From positions 1,882,486 to 1,935,439 of the forward strand of contig NW_019091383.1 in the NCBI RefSeq assembly GCF_001949145.1: a stretch of DNA of 52,954 bases, read 5' to 3'. This document shows, one piece after another, positions 1 through 11,682 of this stretch. The DNA is from Acanthaster planci (taxonomy: Eukaryota; Echinodermata; Asteroidea; Valvatida; Acanthasteridae). Under the pieces are notes generated by a model that saw only the letters and a program-made list of their open reading frames with translations, searched no databases and was not told the origin of the DNA. The translations under genes were made by a program, and so were the position numbers. Positions within the stretch are counted from its first letter, which is position 1; each line of letters starts with the position of its first letter.

Positions 1-107
1 TGACCTCCAGATAGACGCACCCCTCTCTCCCCTACCAGGGTCTCATAACCTTCCTCAAAGGATGAGATGAAGTCGTGGGCATTGGCCATCTTCGCGGCTT
101 GCTCAAT
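1..107 (-). CDS. ABCB exon: signature region, truncated by the window
   Basis: Encodes [20 protein letters not shown] then [15 protein letters not shown]. This is the helical subdomain and the first four residues of the ABC signature; the next codon starts CA, consistent with Gln. Acceptor TTTAG. Confidence 0.95.
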   Translation of the reverse strand, partial: MEQAAKMANAHDFISSFEEGYETLVGERGVRLSGG

Positions 108-3100
108 CTAAACAAGAGTTGGAAAAAATTCAGAGCTGAAGCAGTTTGAATCCCTTGACTAAATAGTCCCCAATCCTTCTGCTTCAAAGTGATTTTTCAC
201 AAATCCTAGAAGCATGGCAAAGAACTGATTTTCACTGAATTTTGAAGCAGTGTATGTTATGGATAGATTCATTAATTCTCAGAAGGCACCCACCATCGTT
301 CTTTTCACAGAGTCAACCACAATTATTGCAAAACTGTCAAGTTTAAAGCTACAAGGAGCAAAGTTACAGAAGTAGGGCTATGGATCATTGAAGTGACATT
401 CATGGGGTTTTTTGCCACAGAGTATCACCTCCAAGATGATTCCTTCCAGTTTCTGATCCTTTCTCATGTCTTCCCAAGGGGGTACTTCAGGACAATTGGC
501 TCAGTGCAAGAACTGACGAAGGCGCTACGGTCGAAATGACCACAGATAATTCAATCCCCGATGGCGAACATCTTACAAGGTGGTCAATATAGTCTGGCAC
601 CTGTGCTAACCTCCTCATCCATTGCATTCTTGCCGTAGGCGATATTCTCCTTGATGGAACAGGCAAACAAGGACGGCTCCTGACTGACCATAGATATCTT
701 GCGCCGGAACCACGTTGGATCAAGCTCAGACAAATCAACACCGTCTATGCCCAAAAAGAGAAGACAAGATGTGACAAATTTAATAGCCATGCATGAAAGA
801 CAGCAAACCAAGAAAATGGAATTGACTTAACCCCTGTGTAAACTCCCTGTCTGTATTAGATCATCAGTCACTAGAGCAGACAGCTTGGTTTCAGAGAGTA
901 ATCAGCTAAATGCAGCCACAAGCTGCATTTGAAGCAGAACACGTGGCACTCAATTATAATTTGATATGCATTAATGTCATTTTTCTTAAATGTTCATGAG
1001 CAAAGTATGATAAAAAATACACATCCATCACTGAAAAAGTGAGAAAGTCAAGTCCATCGCAAGTCCTTGCACAAAACTGCTCAAAAGTAACAAGGTGAAA
1101 CAGTGACAGAGGAATGCTTTTTTTTAGTTCATTTGAATGGCTTGGATGACTTGTGCAGGACTTGCAAGGCTTAGGATGGACCCGACCTTACCATAACACT
1201 GCAACAAACTGACAAGCAATGAAAACAACAGTAACCTAATCAATGCTCTCGCAGTTACCCGACTGCTTTGATGAACAAAATGTTTGAAAATCCCACCACA
1301 TTGTCAATGCATTCCGGCTGTTAACCAAACAACGAATGCGAAAAAAAATGAACAGCATTCTTGGTAAACTTCACCAAGCCAAGACTCACCAAGTTTGATG
1401 GATCCTGCACCAGGCTCATAGAATCTCTCGATCAGGTTGACTATGGTGGACTTGCCCCCGCCCGAGGGTCCAACCAGTGCAATGACCTGGCCTGGCTTCA
1501 TCGAGAAAGACACGCCCTATGCAAGATACATATGACTCTCTGGTCATTATGATTACCCAAATTTACCTCCCATCACAGGGCAACACATTACTCATAAACA
1601 GCACCAACATTGGCAATCCTCCTTCGCCTTGGCTTTTTTTACCACAGTGTAACTTTGAGGGTCTCCGAATTGTGGCTTCATCTCCATATATGAATTTATT
1701 CCCAACATCCAAAGCACTCAGGGGCCTACAATGAAAACAGTTCTATCTCTGGGCTGATGGCATACAATTCCGATCTCATCTAGTGAAAATGACTTTGAGC
1801 TAAAAACTCCAAAGTCAGGTGGTCAAAACTCGGGTGAAACACAAAATAAGAGACAAAGCCAAGATTTTAAAAATCTATATGACTAGAAATGCAAACAGCC
1901 ATTCCTGCTTGTCCTACTCACTATTACACTAGATTTTAATTATCTAAACCATTGTCAAGTAACATGCAATTGAGAAAAGTACATGTACAGGGAAGTTGTA
2001 CAAGGGTTAACCTTAAGGGTTTAAACTTACATATGTCACGACTATCTCTATGGAAGCACAAATGTCAAATCTCATATAAGAGTTGGTAAGATTCTGGAAA
2101 ACAAATCTTTGTGGTGCTTATACATGTCCACCAGACAGACACCACAACTGTCTGGATTCTGGAACACCTACTCCAGGCAGACCAGCCAACGTACCTTGAG
2201 TACCTCATTGTCGGGCCTAGAAGGATACCTGAAATGAACATCATTGAACTCTAGCTCTCCGATGAATTCCATCAGCCGCTGGCCCCCTTCGTTGTTGACT
2301 TGCGGCTGGCGGTCCATGAGATCAAAGATGCGAATGGATGCACCCACCGCCTTCATGAAATCACCGTACAGGGAGGCCAAGAAAGCAAACGCCATGGCAA
2401 CGTTGAGCGTGTACAGCATGAATGCTGGAAAGCATTGTGAGTGACAAAAATACTAATTGCACAGTTGTAGCTACAAATATAGTTCCACTTTTCTACTCAA
2501 AAAAATCCAGGGTCCCCGGTAGAGTCATAGGGGATCTAATAACCATGTTCGGTAGAATTTAGAATTAAGTTCTAAATCACTTAAAGGGTCTATGTGATTC
2601 AAATCGGCAAAGACAACTTTTAAAAATGCACTTTTACGTCTCAGTTAACCTTATTTTTAATTGGGATTTTGGTTTTTATGCAGTAGTTTTATGAGTAGTT
2701 CCATATTCATGAGCAAAACTGTGATGTCATCCCTGGAAGAAAACCTGCATGTTACTTTGATCTGTGCACAAACAGATGCCGAAATTTGTCATATTTTGCC
2801 GGCCTAGATGTCCTGTCCTTTGCTGATTCATTGTGTGTATCAGTTCATGGCAATAAACTAACGAGAATATTGCATAGAGCAACCCTTTAAACAGAAAAAG
2901 TTATTTGGTAGCCATTGGCTCCTAGCGGGGAAAAATCTAGGTGCCAGCACTTTTATGAAAGTTTAGTAATCATGTGCATTGAATACTCATGAACGTACAT
3001 TTACGCACACACATGTAGTATAAATACCCTGTGTTTATATTGCCCATCCGTGTCGTTGAATCATGACCCGGCCCGGCCCGGCACATGTACACCACACAGC

Positions 3101-6100
3101 GTGCATGTACAGGTACATGTACACAAGCGCTTATGAGGTCAATCCACGGAATCAGGGATCTCACCAAGGAGTTTAGCCATGAACGTTATGATGTCTGTGG
3201 TTTCAGCGTGTCGCGGGATACCCTACTTCATGAATCACACTATTTTCGACACTCTACATCACGGTGACACCCTTTAATTCTGGTATGAGCTCCGTTTCAC
3301 TCTAAACTTTCAGGCTTCATTTACATTGCAGCAAAAAAGCAGCAAAAATGGAGCCCAAGCCTGGTTTGTAAAATGGACTTGGTGTCCGTATACAGTGCAT
3401 CAACAATGTATGATTAGATCGGGAATCCAACCAACATGTGCGTGTGATCGCAGTATCATATACATGTATGTACGTGTACAGCGCACATGGTAAGCTTTAA
3501 ATTCACGACGCGACTTGCACTGCCATTTCTACTTTCCCAGAATGATTTTTGAGCACATAATCATTGCTTTTTGATTTTTAAGCGTACTCAAAATTGTTCA
3601 AGTACATTTTGTGTGTAGTTTTCAAGCATCTTAAGTTGCAAATGGCGACTGTATGGTGAAAATATGATCGCATTGGCAAAAATTTGGTTGCACTTGTGAC
3701 TGATTGAGGGGCTATTTAAGGCGTTGGCATCGAGAAAGTTTTGGTTTTGACAGTTTTACGGGAAAATGCTATAAAATGAACATTGTCTTCCCTGCTTGAC
3801 ATCACAGCACCAGCGCCCTCATAGTTGTTCGGTAAAGCATGGAAAACTCGAAAGATTTTTTAAAAAGTGCACGTTTCAATTCTTAACCCAAATAATGTCA
3901 ACTAGTCTTCATACTAAGTAGGTAAAAAGCTGCACAAAAATATTTGAAAACTTAGTAAATTGGCCTCTTTTAGCAAAGGTAACTCCAAAAATGTACACCC
4001 ATTAACTGCACACATCTGGCTGTTAAATGTCCACAACATACGCATGCTGTCTTAGCTCCCCTCCCCCAACAAAAAAACTTTTGTGCTGACTTGTTCTTGA
4101 GAAGTTCAGAGCACAGCATGAGATATGTAAAGCATGTTAAAAGGTTTCACCAACACCATTATTTCCCAATTACCCCGGTAAGGCGGGCCAGGATTCCCCT
4201 TTACTGATGAATGAGATATGTAAAGAGTGTTAAAGGTTTCACTGATGGCAATACGATCAACTACATGCAGGCTTCCGTCTTGAATCTTGACTATGAATTA
4301 ATCAGCTGTTGTTGACGACACCCATCTGGCCAGATGTTTCTGAATGTTCAGCGGCCTGAGTTCTTGCACAGGTAACTTGAACAGTCGAACTTTCCTCTGA
4401 GGTGACTAACTATGGTGGCCTTTATATGACATCCTATTATTCTTTCACACAAACAAAAATTGAACAATTCTAGTTCCTTCAGGATGATACAAGTAGCTAC
4501 TTTCTTTCATGGCACTACTACAAACTTCTATGATGTTTGGATATTGAGAGTTTTCTGCTTGATTCGGGGGGAAAGGGGTAAAGACAGTATTAATGCTGTA
4601 TGTATAAAATGAAATTATCTTGCAGTCACAAAATAAATTTGTGATGCGACAAAATAAGTTCATGGATATGTTGTCACTTCAGGCACACTGCAAAATGGCC
4701 TAAAGAGGACCAAGGGTATCTTAGGGTAGAGAGGGCACATCTGAGGTCTCACCTGTTAGAATACCAACAGAGATGCCTTGTGTGCCTTGTGATGTCACAT
4801 TCAGATGAACAAGCTTGCCACCATACCAAAGTACAAGGGCTATAGCTCCCTGTGTCAAATGAACAGAGGCACATGTACAGCAACAGGTGAAGTTGGGACA
4901 GACAGCAGGTACTGTTCATGGACAGCTTGGGCATTGTCCATGAGTTCTGCATGCACAAAATGATGACTTCAGATCCTTCCCCCTATATGCATGGCACACA
5001 CAGCAGTTCCTACTCCCCCCCCCCCCCGACGTACCGCTCTGCATATAACCCTTGGACGTATCAGACCAGCTGTGCAGGTTACAGCTCGATCAACGTACAT
5101 GTAGTGGGAGCCAAACTATTTCGGTGATTGGTATCTGTATATATGGGGGACAGTACATTAATTCATGTCAATATCAAAAGCAAAATCAGTGCCGTTACAC
5201 TGCACATGTATGAATCACCAAAGACCCCTCTTTCACAACGCAAGGTACCTGCAATGCCAATAACCATTCCCCCTCCTTGCCCTGCACTCTACGGATAGTC
5301 CCTTGGGTGTGAATAAACTACAATAGCTGTGGCCATCAATCTCCTCCCACTAACAAACGGTGTTGAGTGGCAAGATTCTGTACACACCTCCTCTGGCACA
5401 AATCGTCTGTGCTATCAGACCGAAGCTTATGTGAGTCTGCCTTGGTACGACAACCCACCTACCCATGATTTAACACCTTGGGAACGGATTTGTTTTATTT
5501 TTGGCGCCCAGGTTGTGCATTTTTCACACACTCACCTGTGAAATGATGCCAACCAACCCATTGAAGATCCCATAACCTGTGGCCAGAGACTTTCCATGCT
5601 TGTAACTCAGTGCAATCTCTTTGTCGTAAGACACCTGTGATTTTTTCTCGCCGCTGAACGAGCGCACGGTGCGTATGCTGGAGATTGACTCTTCGGCGAC
5701 AGTGCCTGCACTTCCCAAAGCATCTTGGAAGTTCTTCTGTATATTCTTCATAAAGTTTCCTGGGAATGAAAGAATACTTTTTGAAACCTCTAAGTTTTAA
5801 CACTTTTGAGGTGAGGGTTCTGGAGGTGCTTTGCTTTCTCAAACCTGGCCATCTAGTGTTCTTTTTTTTTGCCAGTTTGTTAGCAAATGACTTAGAAGAT
5901 TTTCTTTTTACCACCGAAGACCATCCTCATGTTTCGTTCTTCCCCTAAGTTACCCCGTTTCATCCCCCAAATCTTAAGTTCTTTTTTTTTGTAAATTTTG
6001 CAAAAGTGTCCAATTTTGATCCTAATATTAAGAACTGTAAAAAGAAAAAATTCATGCATGATTTTGATTTTCACATGATTTTGACTTTCACCCAGAGCTA

Positions 6101-9100
6101 CATGTATTGGATTGGACCAACCTCCAGTCTGATCCGACACACATCCTTACCACTTACCATACTGGACAGCTCCAATGGCGACGACGGGCACAACAGACAG
6201 CAGAACACCGGTCAAAGCGGCGCTCTGAGTGAACATGATGACAATAGAACCCAATATTTGGACCAAGTATCGCACCAACATCGAAACATTCACCTAGAAA
6301 GAGAAGACAAAGAAAGAAAGGACTACCTCAGATTTAAGCAAGACGTTTCTCTGACTTGTACCTAGCGTGAAAGAGAGCTACTTGTGCGCAGCTGGGCCAT
6401 GCAGGAAAATAGACAACACTGCCCTTTCCCTCCCACTTCGGGAGGTGCGGCTTAGCTGAATGGGGAAGGCGTAAAAACCAGTTGCTTAGAGAGAGAAACC
6501 ACCTCACTGGTTAACATGGTTAATGGTCATTAATTGAAGCCATTACCTCGAGGACTCTTTCGCTCATTTCTGCCGAAAAACTTCCAGAATCCTACAAAAA
6601 GTCCCTAAGGAACCACAATTAAATCTTTAAAAACCCTACTTTTAAACAGCATTGATAGAATTTTGCAGTCTACAATCCTGCACATATACTATAACCAATC
6701 TTGTTGGATCTTAGAGGTTTGGATAGGATTCGGCTCATCGATGCCCAAACTTACAGAACACACACTCGAATAAATCAACATTTCACATTTTCGCACACAT
6801 TCAATTGGTGCAAGGTTGTTTCTTCAGTACAATAACTTCTGTTTGCAAGTTAAACCAAAGCAAGATCCTAAATCAAAGTACAGTGTTCCATCTGTGCCAT
6901 AAACCGTCACATTTTAAAATTTTGCATCGCATCTTTGATTTTGTATGTGACAGCCAATCCAAAATTGTAACATCGAATCCTAAAATGCGACGGTAAATCC
7001 AAAAATGCGATGGCACAAACAAATAGAGAAAGTATAAAAGAGCCTGAACTACCGTGACAGCATTTTGCAGGACTGCCGTGTCTGACGACAAACGGTTGGT
7101 TAGTTCCCCAGTCCTGTTGGTGTCAAAGAAGGCCACCTCCTGTCGGATGATGGAAGCAAACAGATCTCGGCGGATGCGACACACGACGCGATATCCGGCC
7201 AGGGTAAAGGACCAAGAACGGAGCAGGGAAGCAATCGACCCCCCGACAAAGATGAAAAACAACATCAGCACGGTATGGTTGACAGCAGCTGTGATCACAA
7301 ATATCCAACAGTACACAAATACAACACGGTTTGAGGGGCGGATAATATGCAATACAACATGGTGTATGGGTGGATAGTATATATACATGTATGAAACATG
7401 GTTTGAGGGTAGATAGTTGGTGTTTTCACCTCAGGAGCTAGTTTGCCAACTTCCAATACCTCAGGAAGCTTCAATCAACTAGCCATCCAAAAAATAAACC
7501 ATGCTATAGAGGATTTTCAGCCACATGATTTTTGACGGTCAGCATTCAGATTACATTGCGCTCGCTTTCGAAGTCTCTCAACACTCTGGCATATGAAACT
7601 GCCAACTGAAATACACAGATGTGAAAATTTATGCACATGCCTCTACGGACATGCTGCGCTTCCTGAAATACCTTTGGCCATTACGTTTACGCCACCTGAA
7701 ACCCTGTGTCAAAACCATTGAGAATCTGGCTCTTGATCATGAATATGTATATGTATTAGTATGCTAATTTACAGAGTAATTTCCAATAGTTGATTTAGTA
7801 CTCCAACAGAGCATGCACCTGATAATGTAAGAAAAACCCTAGAAATCCATTTAAAAACAATCAAAATGGAATTCAGCTGTCATGACCTCTCTTACCCATA
7901 GACTTGTGAGTAGCAGCATCAATAACAAAGCCAAAGAACAGAGGCGCTGCCATGGCAGCCCCACTGGAGACAATCAGACTCAGCATGCCAATCAGAATAA
8001 GGAGCCATTCCTGCATTGAAGATCCACAGGAGCACTTGCTAAATCCAAAACTACTTATTTGAACTTAGATAGCATCTGACAGGAGAGCCTAATGTTATTC
8101 AACAAACCCCAAAAAATTTTTTATCAATAGAAGCATCCCACAAAGTCCTTCACAGCTCCAATAAAAGTTTAATTGGAAAAAACACAGTATGACATCTGCA
8201 AGAAATGTAAAAAAATGAGGATCAAAAGAAAGGATACTGTCAACTGGGCTAAAATTCTCTAAAATGATTCTATAAAAGTCATTTCATCGTAAAATACACC
8301 TGAAGCAGCCTGAAAGATTTTTAATGTGTAAACTTTGCTTTAATCCTTTTTAGCTTTATATTAAATTCCAGCAAGCCTGCGAAAGATGCCTCAAACCACA
8401 GGGTATTAAACCTTGGCAGCACTTAATTAAGCTAAGACTTAAGGCTCCATACAAAAATATCGGATCAACAATGATAATATTTCTGTTTTTAGAAAAGCAG
8501 AACAATGAAGATTATAACCTACCCAAGTTACCCCAGAGTAGAGTTTGAGCTGGTAACCTTTGTTTTTTAAGCCAGGTTTTTTCGCACTTAAGCAGATGTT
8601 GTGCTTAAGCAGCTCTATGAAATTGGCCCCTGGTTCTTGCTCTGATGCATTTTACACATATAATTGTGCGTGATGTATTCACTTTGGTTCTCTATTTCTT
8701 ACTGTTACAATGTATGATAAAAACATGGGGCGTTTACTTCATCGAGATTGTTCAAAAATGTGAGCAAACAACTGTTCATCAAGTAAATTGTGACGGAAGT
8801 TAGCCTGGGGCTAAGTAAACTTGAACTACCAAAAAACTCTTCTAATGATTGTAATTGACTCACCGGTTTAGCCAAGCCAAACAACCGTCTGAGATTTGCC
8901 TTTGGTTCCTCCTCTTTCTTCTCGCTATCGTCAGGGATTTCGTGCTTGATGCGAATGACCTGCAGCCGGCGTAGAAACATGGGGCCCAGAACAGCTGTCA
9001 GGAATTCCACCAGAGAGAATGCGGCGGCGCTGATCACCAGCGCATTGTAAGTGATGTGCATGGGCGCGTAGTCGGGGTCGTTCAAGAGCGCATTTAACAC

Positions 9101-11682
9101 CAAGCCTCCCTTGACGGATGCATACGCTAAGCAGGCCAAAGACAAGGCAACAGTCGATATATGAAGATTGCGTTTCTTGACCATTATTCCGGGCATGTAC
9201 GGATCCTCCAGCATCGCCAATGCCAGGTCTTCAAGTTTCGTGAATGCATAGAACAGCAGTGACATCTTTACAATGCCGATGCATGCAAGTTCAAATACAG
9301 ATCCTGTGATAGTCCACTTCAAGACACTTGATTCCAGATACTGATCATGACCACCTGTTCAGAGACAGCCACAAATTATGTTGCATTTGTGAATTTGGAA
9401 AAAGGTCAAATGCCTGTACCTCAAAATATCTTCCAAATTCTTTCCAAAAAGGAGGTATAAGGAATGAACGTTAAATCTACACAGCTTCACACATATAAAA
9501 GCATAAAGTTTCCTGAGCAAGATTTGTGTCCCGGCTAAAAAACATATTTTTGTGCCTTCGCTTGTACACGTACAGGTACACGTACATCCATTACTCAAAA
9601 AGGTTTTAAAATTTTTTACAGGCAGGTGTACATACACTTAAAGTACTTACTTGTTACCGGGTTATCATGGTTAAGGGGAAAACACACATTAAAATATAAA
9701 TATTGTGGGACTCGCAGCTGTTCCCAAACTTGGTCCCAAATTTCCAACCAAAGAAATCAGCCCCTTAACCACTCCCTGCCAGGCAACCCGTTTTTGAGTA
9801 CATAGGCTTTATATGCAGAGCCGGGAGCCCAGAACTGGGACAAAAGAGTTGGGCCTTATAACAAAAGACCGTGCTCAGTACAAAAGACTGAGCTGCTGGG
9901 CATTACTGACATTTTTTTGCTCTCAATGGTGGAGATAATCCAGCCTTGTTTGAGGCATTTAGAGCGAGCGGATTACCACCAGGGACAAAAGCTCTCCACC
10001 ACTGCAGGGATGAGCCACACAGCAGTGCTGCACGCTAATCTGGCCCCTATTGAAAAGAGATCAGCAGTGAACTGTGCCCGTTTCGGGAACAAAAGAATCT
10101 TACGTAACACCGCACAATCAGGGCTCTTTTTCCAAGGCTGCAGGCCTGGCTGAAATATTCAGGAGTCACTGAATTTTACCTGTCAGCTTTAGAATAACGG
10201 CCAAAGAGTCCTTCATTTTGGTATAAACGTCCATTAAATGAAATGATGAATTTTTGAAGAATTTTCAAAACGGAAAATCTTGAAAATGAGCCGGCATTTT
10301 GTCTTGCTCAAGAAAAAACCACCTGGCAACAAGTTGTTAATGTCAAGGCTTACCAACACTGGCAGTAGGACCTGCCTGTGACCAGTGTTGTAGTCGAGAC
10401 CACTTAAGACCTTCCCAAGACCATACAGGACCAACACAAGACCTCCAGTCTGAATTCAAGTCACAAGCCTATCAAATCAACTGCAACAAAAGCATTCCTT
10501 TGTCATTGTTCAACCTGTTACTTGGGATGGGTCTCATAAATGGTCTTGTGACTGGTCTTGTGATGGTCTCGACTACAACAAGTGCCTGTGACTTTAGTCT
10601 TTATCGTAATTCAGCAACAAGAATTACCGGTAGATGCCATTACTTTGGTGGCAGTGGCACACCTCTCATGGACAGATGGTATGCTCACATTACATACCTC
10701 CGCCACCAGAAGGGTGATTTACATGTACCAAAAGTACCGGTCCACGTGTGTCAGTTTAGGAATGCACATGTGGGTGCAGTGCCACTGGAGTTATGGCATC
10801 TCCTCACACTCGTCCAAACTCGAAACTCCCTAGGCACATTTAACCTGGGCTGGTTAAAATTTGTATATGATAGAGTGCTTTTAAAATTTGCATACAGTGA
10901 TTAATATTCATGAGTGTCTGCTGTATCCAGTTCATGTGATGTCACTTCAGTTTAAACCACGCCCACTTCACATACACAGAACTACAAAGAACCTTGGAAC
11001 TGGAAGTTAATGCACAACTTGAGTGATCATCCAATGGAAGATTACAATCAGCGGTGTGTGCACGTTAACGATGAAGTCACTCATATACCGGATCAGTTTC
11101 CAGGACATTTTTAGTGGTTTTAATTATTTCAATTATGCAAAGTACAACTACTAGTAGAACTGCGTATATTTTAAAAGAATGTTAATGTCATACGTCCCCC
11201 TACGAATTGCCACTTAGTGATAAAATAACAATGACTCAATCAGTCATGACTCTACGGTACTTTGGCTATGTTGTTTCTGTTATTTTGGAACTCTTGGACC
11301 TCTCAACAGGAAGTGGTGCAGGTACATTTCTTCCCTGCTGTTATGATTTTTAAACTACAGTAAAACAAAGTACAATAAACAAATGTTCGCTGTGTGTGTT
11401 ATTCAAGTGGAAGGTCTAAACTGGCAAAAAGCTACTTGAATATTCGGCTGAGTATCGAACACTCTGTGTACACAAGAAAGAACCAATGGCTACATGTATG
11501 TGCTTTCTAACTAGGATTTTGATCAGGTCTTACCCGTCAGCCACAGGGCTGCTGATGCACATCCATCGAGGAACACCAGCAACCGGGCAAAGTTGGTGAA
11601 GCGTACCCAGGGCAGAGTATAGTAAGTCCTAGCCATGATGACGACGGCCGACGTGTAGAGAGCAGCGAGCAATGTGGTTCTT
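1..11682 (-). CDS. ABC subfamily B half-transporter (TAPL/ABCB10-like), C-terminus cut by window edge
   Basis: Ten exons join in phase: 11682-11534, 9354-8864, 8010-7896, 7288-7053, 6293-6158, 5759-5536, 4849-4753, 2424-2195, 1516-1390 and 744-611, followed by 107-1, for about 680 residues. The first ~215 residues hold four or five hydrophobic helices resembling the TMD0 of TAP/TAPL proteins. A charged linker ([19 protein letters not shown]) leads into six core helices. Core motifs include [20 protein letters not shown], the intracellular loop [13 protein letters not shown], an A-loop region FRYPSRP, Walker [11 protein letters not shown]-loop VSQEPSLF and [10 protein letters not shown] at the edge. 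Walker B, D-loop and H-loop lie off-window. Family knowledge: such half-transporters dimerise and use ATP to move peptides or other solutes across lysosomal, ER or mitochondrial membranes. The core reads closer to ABCB10 and plant TAP-like proteins, while the N-terminal block recalls ABCB9, so I give no symbol. Substrate and membrane are unknown. Confidence 0.9.
611..744 (-). CDS. ABCB exon: Q-loop
   Basis: Encodes [20 protein letters not shown] then [25 protein letters not shown]. The Q-loop glutamine lies in VSQEP. Acceptor GCATAG, donor GAG|GTTAGC, phase 0. Confidence 0.95.
1390..1516 (-). CDS. ABCB exon: Walker A
   Basis: Encodes [20 protein letters not shown] then [22 protein letters not shown]. 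The P-loop is GPSGGGKST. Acceptor CATAG, donor CTTG|GTGAGT, phase 1. Confidence 0.96.
2195..2424 (-). CDS. ABCB exon: helix 6 and start of the nucleotide-binding domain
   Basis: Encodes [20 protein letters not shown] through RPDNEVLK. It contains the last core helix, [14 protein letters not shown], then the NBD start [16 protein letters not shown] with the aromatic A-loop Tyr. Acceptor TTCCAG, donor AAG|GTACGT, phase 0. Confidence 0.95.
2581..2890. mobile_element. Possible MITE in an ABCB intron
   Basis: A 310-bp unit begins TTAAAGGGTCTATG and ends CATAGAGCAACCCTTTAA, i.e. short imperfect terminal inverted repeats. No coding capacity. Confidence 0.4.
4753..4849 (-). CDS. ABCB exon: end of helix 5
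   Basis: Encodes [20 protein letters not shown] then [12 protein letters not shown]. The LWYGG(K/X)LV motif is diagnostic of the ABC transmembrane domain. Acceptor ACACAG, donor ACAG|GTGAGA, phase 1. It is short and easily missed by ORF-based callers. Confidence 0.93.
5536..5759 (-). CDS. ABCB exon: second intracellular loop and helix 5
   Basis: Encodes [20 protein letters not shown] through GLVGIISQ, including [19 protein letters not shown], the conserved loop between helices 4 and 5. Acceptor TTCCCAG, donor CAG|GTGAGT, phase 0. Confidence 0.95.
6158..6293 (-). CDS. ABCB exon: core helices 3-4
   Basis: Encodes [20 protein letters not shown] through [12 protein letters not shown] plus a split Gly. 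This is a helix pair with the VVPVVAI motif shared by ABCB/TAP proteins. Acceptor TTCTAG, donor ATG|GTAAGT. Confidence 0.93.
7053..7288 (-). CDS. ABCB exon: core helix 2 and first coupling loop
   Basis: Encodes [20 protein letters not shown] through [11 protein letters not shown], including the coupling segment [14 protein letters not shown] and [13 protein letters not shown], very like ABCB10. Acceptor ATCACAG, donor ACG|GTAGTT, ending in phase 0. Confidence 0.95.
7896..8010 (-). CDS. ABCB exon: core helix 1
   Basis: Encodes [20 protein letters not shown] then [17 protein letters not shown]. This is the first core transmembrane helix; the FxG(x)xID pattern is typical of ABCB proteins. Acceptor TGCAG, donor G|GTAAGA, phase 1. 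Confidence 0.93.
8630..8700. repeat. Partial copy of the 41.4 kb TIR element
   Basis: GATGCATTTTACACATATAATTGTGCGTGATGTATTCA matches the right half of the element at 41390-41533 with a few differences. Confidence 0.55.
8864..9354 (-). CDS. ABCB exon: TMD0 helices and linker
   Basis: Encodes [13 protein letters not shown] through RRLFGLAKP (163 codons plus a split Gly). Hydrophobic spans lie around [34 protein letters not shown] and [20 protein letters not shown], followed by a Lys/Glu-rich cytosolic linker. Acceptor AACAG, donor CCG|GTGAGT, phase 0. Confidence 0.92.
9764..10340 (-). mobile_element. TIR element (MITE-like), copy 1
   Basis: About 577 bp with CTTAACCACT at the left and AAGTTGTTAA at the right. 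It is homologous over its length, in opposite orientation, to 20673-21254 (shared AGCCAGGCCTGC/GCAGGCCTGGCT and TGAAATATTCAGGAGTC). It sits in an ABCB intron. No coding capacity. Confidence 0.75.
10386..10580. mobile_element. Small MITE with 17-bp TIRs
   Basis: About 195 bp from TGTTGTAGTCGAGACCA to TGGTCTCGACTACAACA, perfect inverted termini. The interior is rich in AAGACC / GGTCTTGTGA repeats. Confidence 0.75.
10930..11095 (-). repeat. Diverged inverted copy of the 13.5/14.2 kb repeat
   Basis: Reads ATGTCACTTCAGTTTAAACC ACGCCCACTTC, then GGAACTGGAAGTTAATGCAC and AACTTGAGTGATCATCCAATGG. This is the reverse complement of the 14 kb unit. Confidence 0.65.
11534..11682 (-). CDS. ABCB exon: start of TMD0
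   Basis: Encodes [20 protein letters not shown]... to LWLT, with hydrophobic segments around [14 protein letters not shown] and [15 protein letters not shown]. The donor is G|GTAAGA (phase 1). The acceptor is CATAG or the nearby AAG, which leaves one Arg uncertain. An in-frame TAA lies just upstream of the acceptor. An internal ATG at 11636-11634 is the fallback start. Confidence 0.8.
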
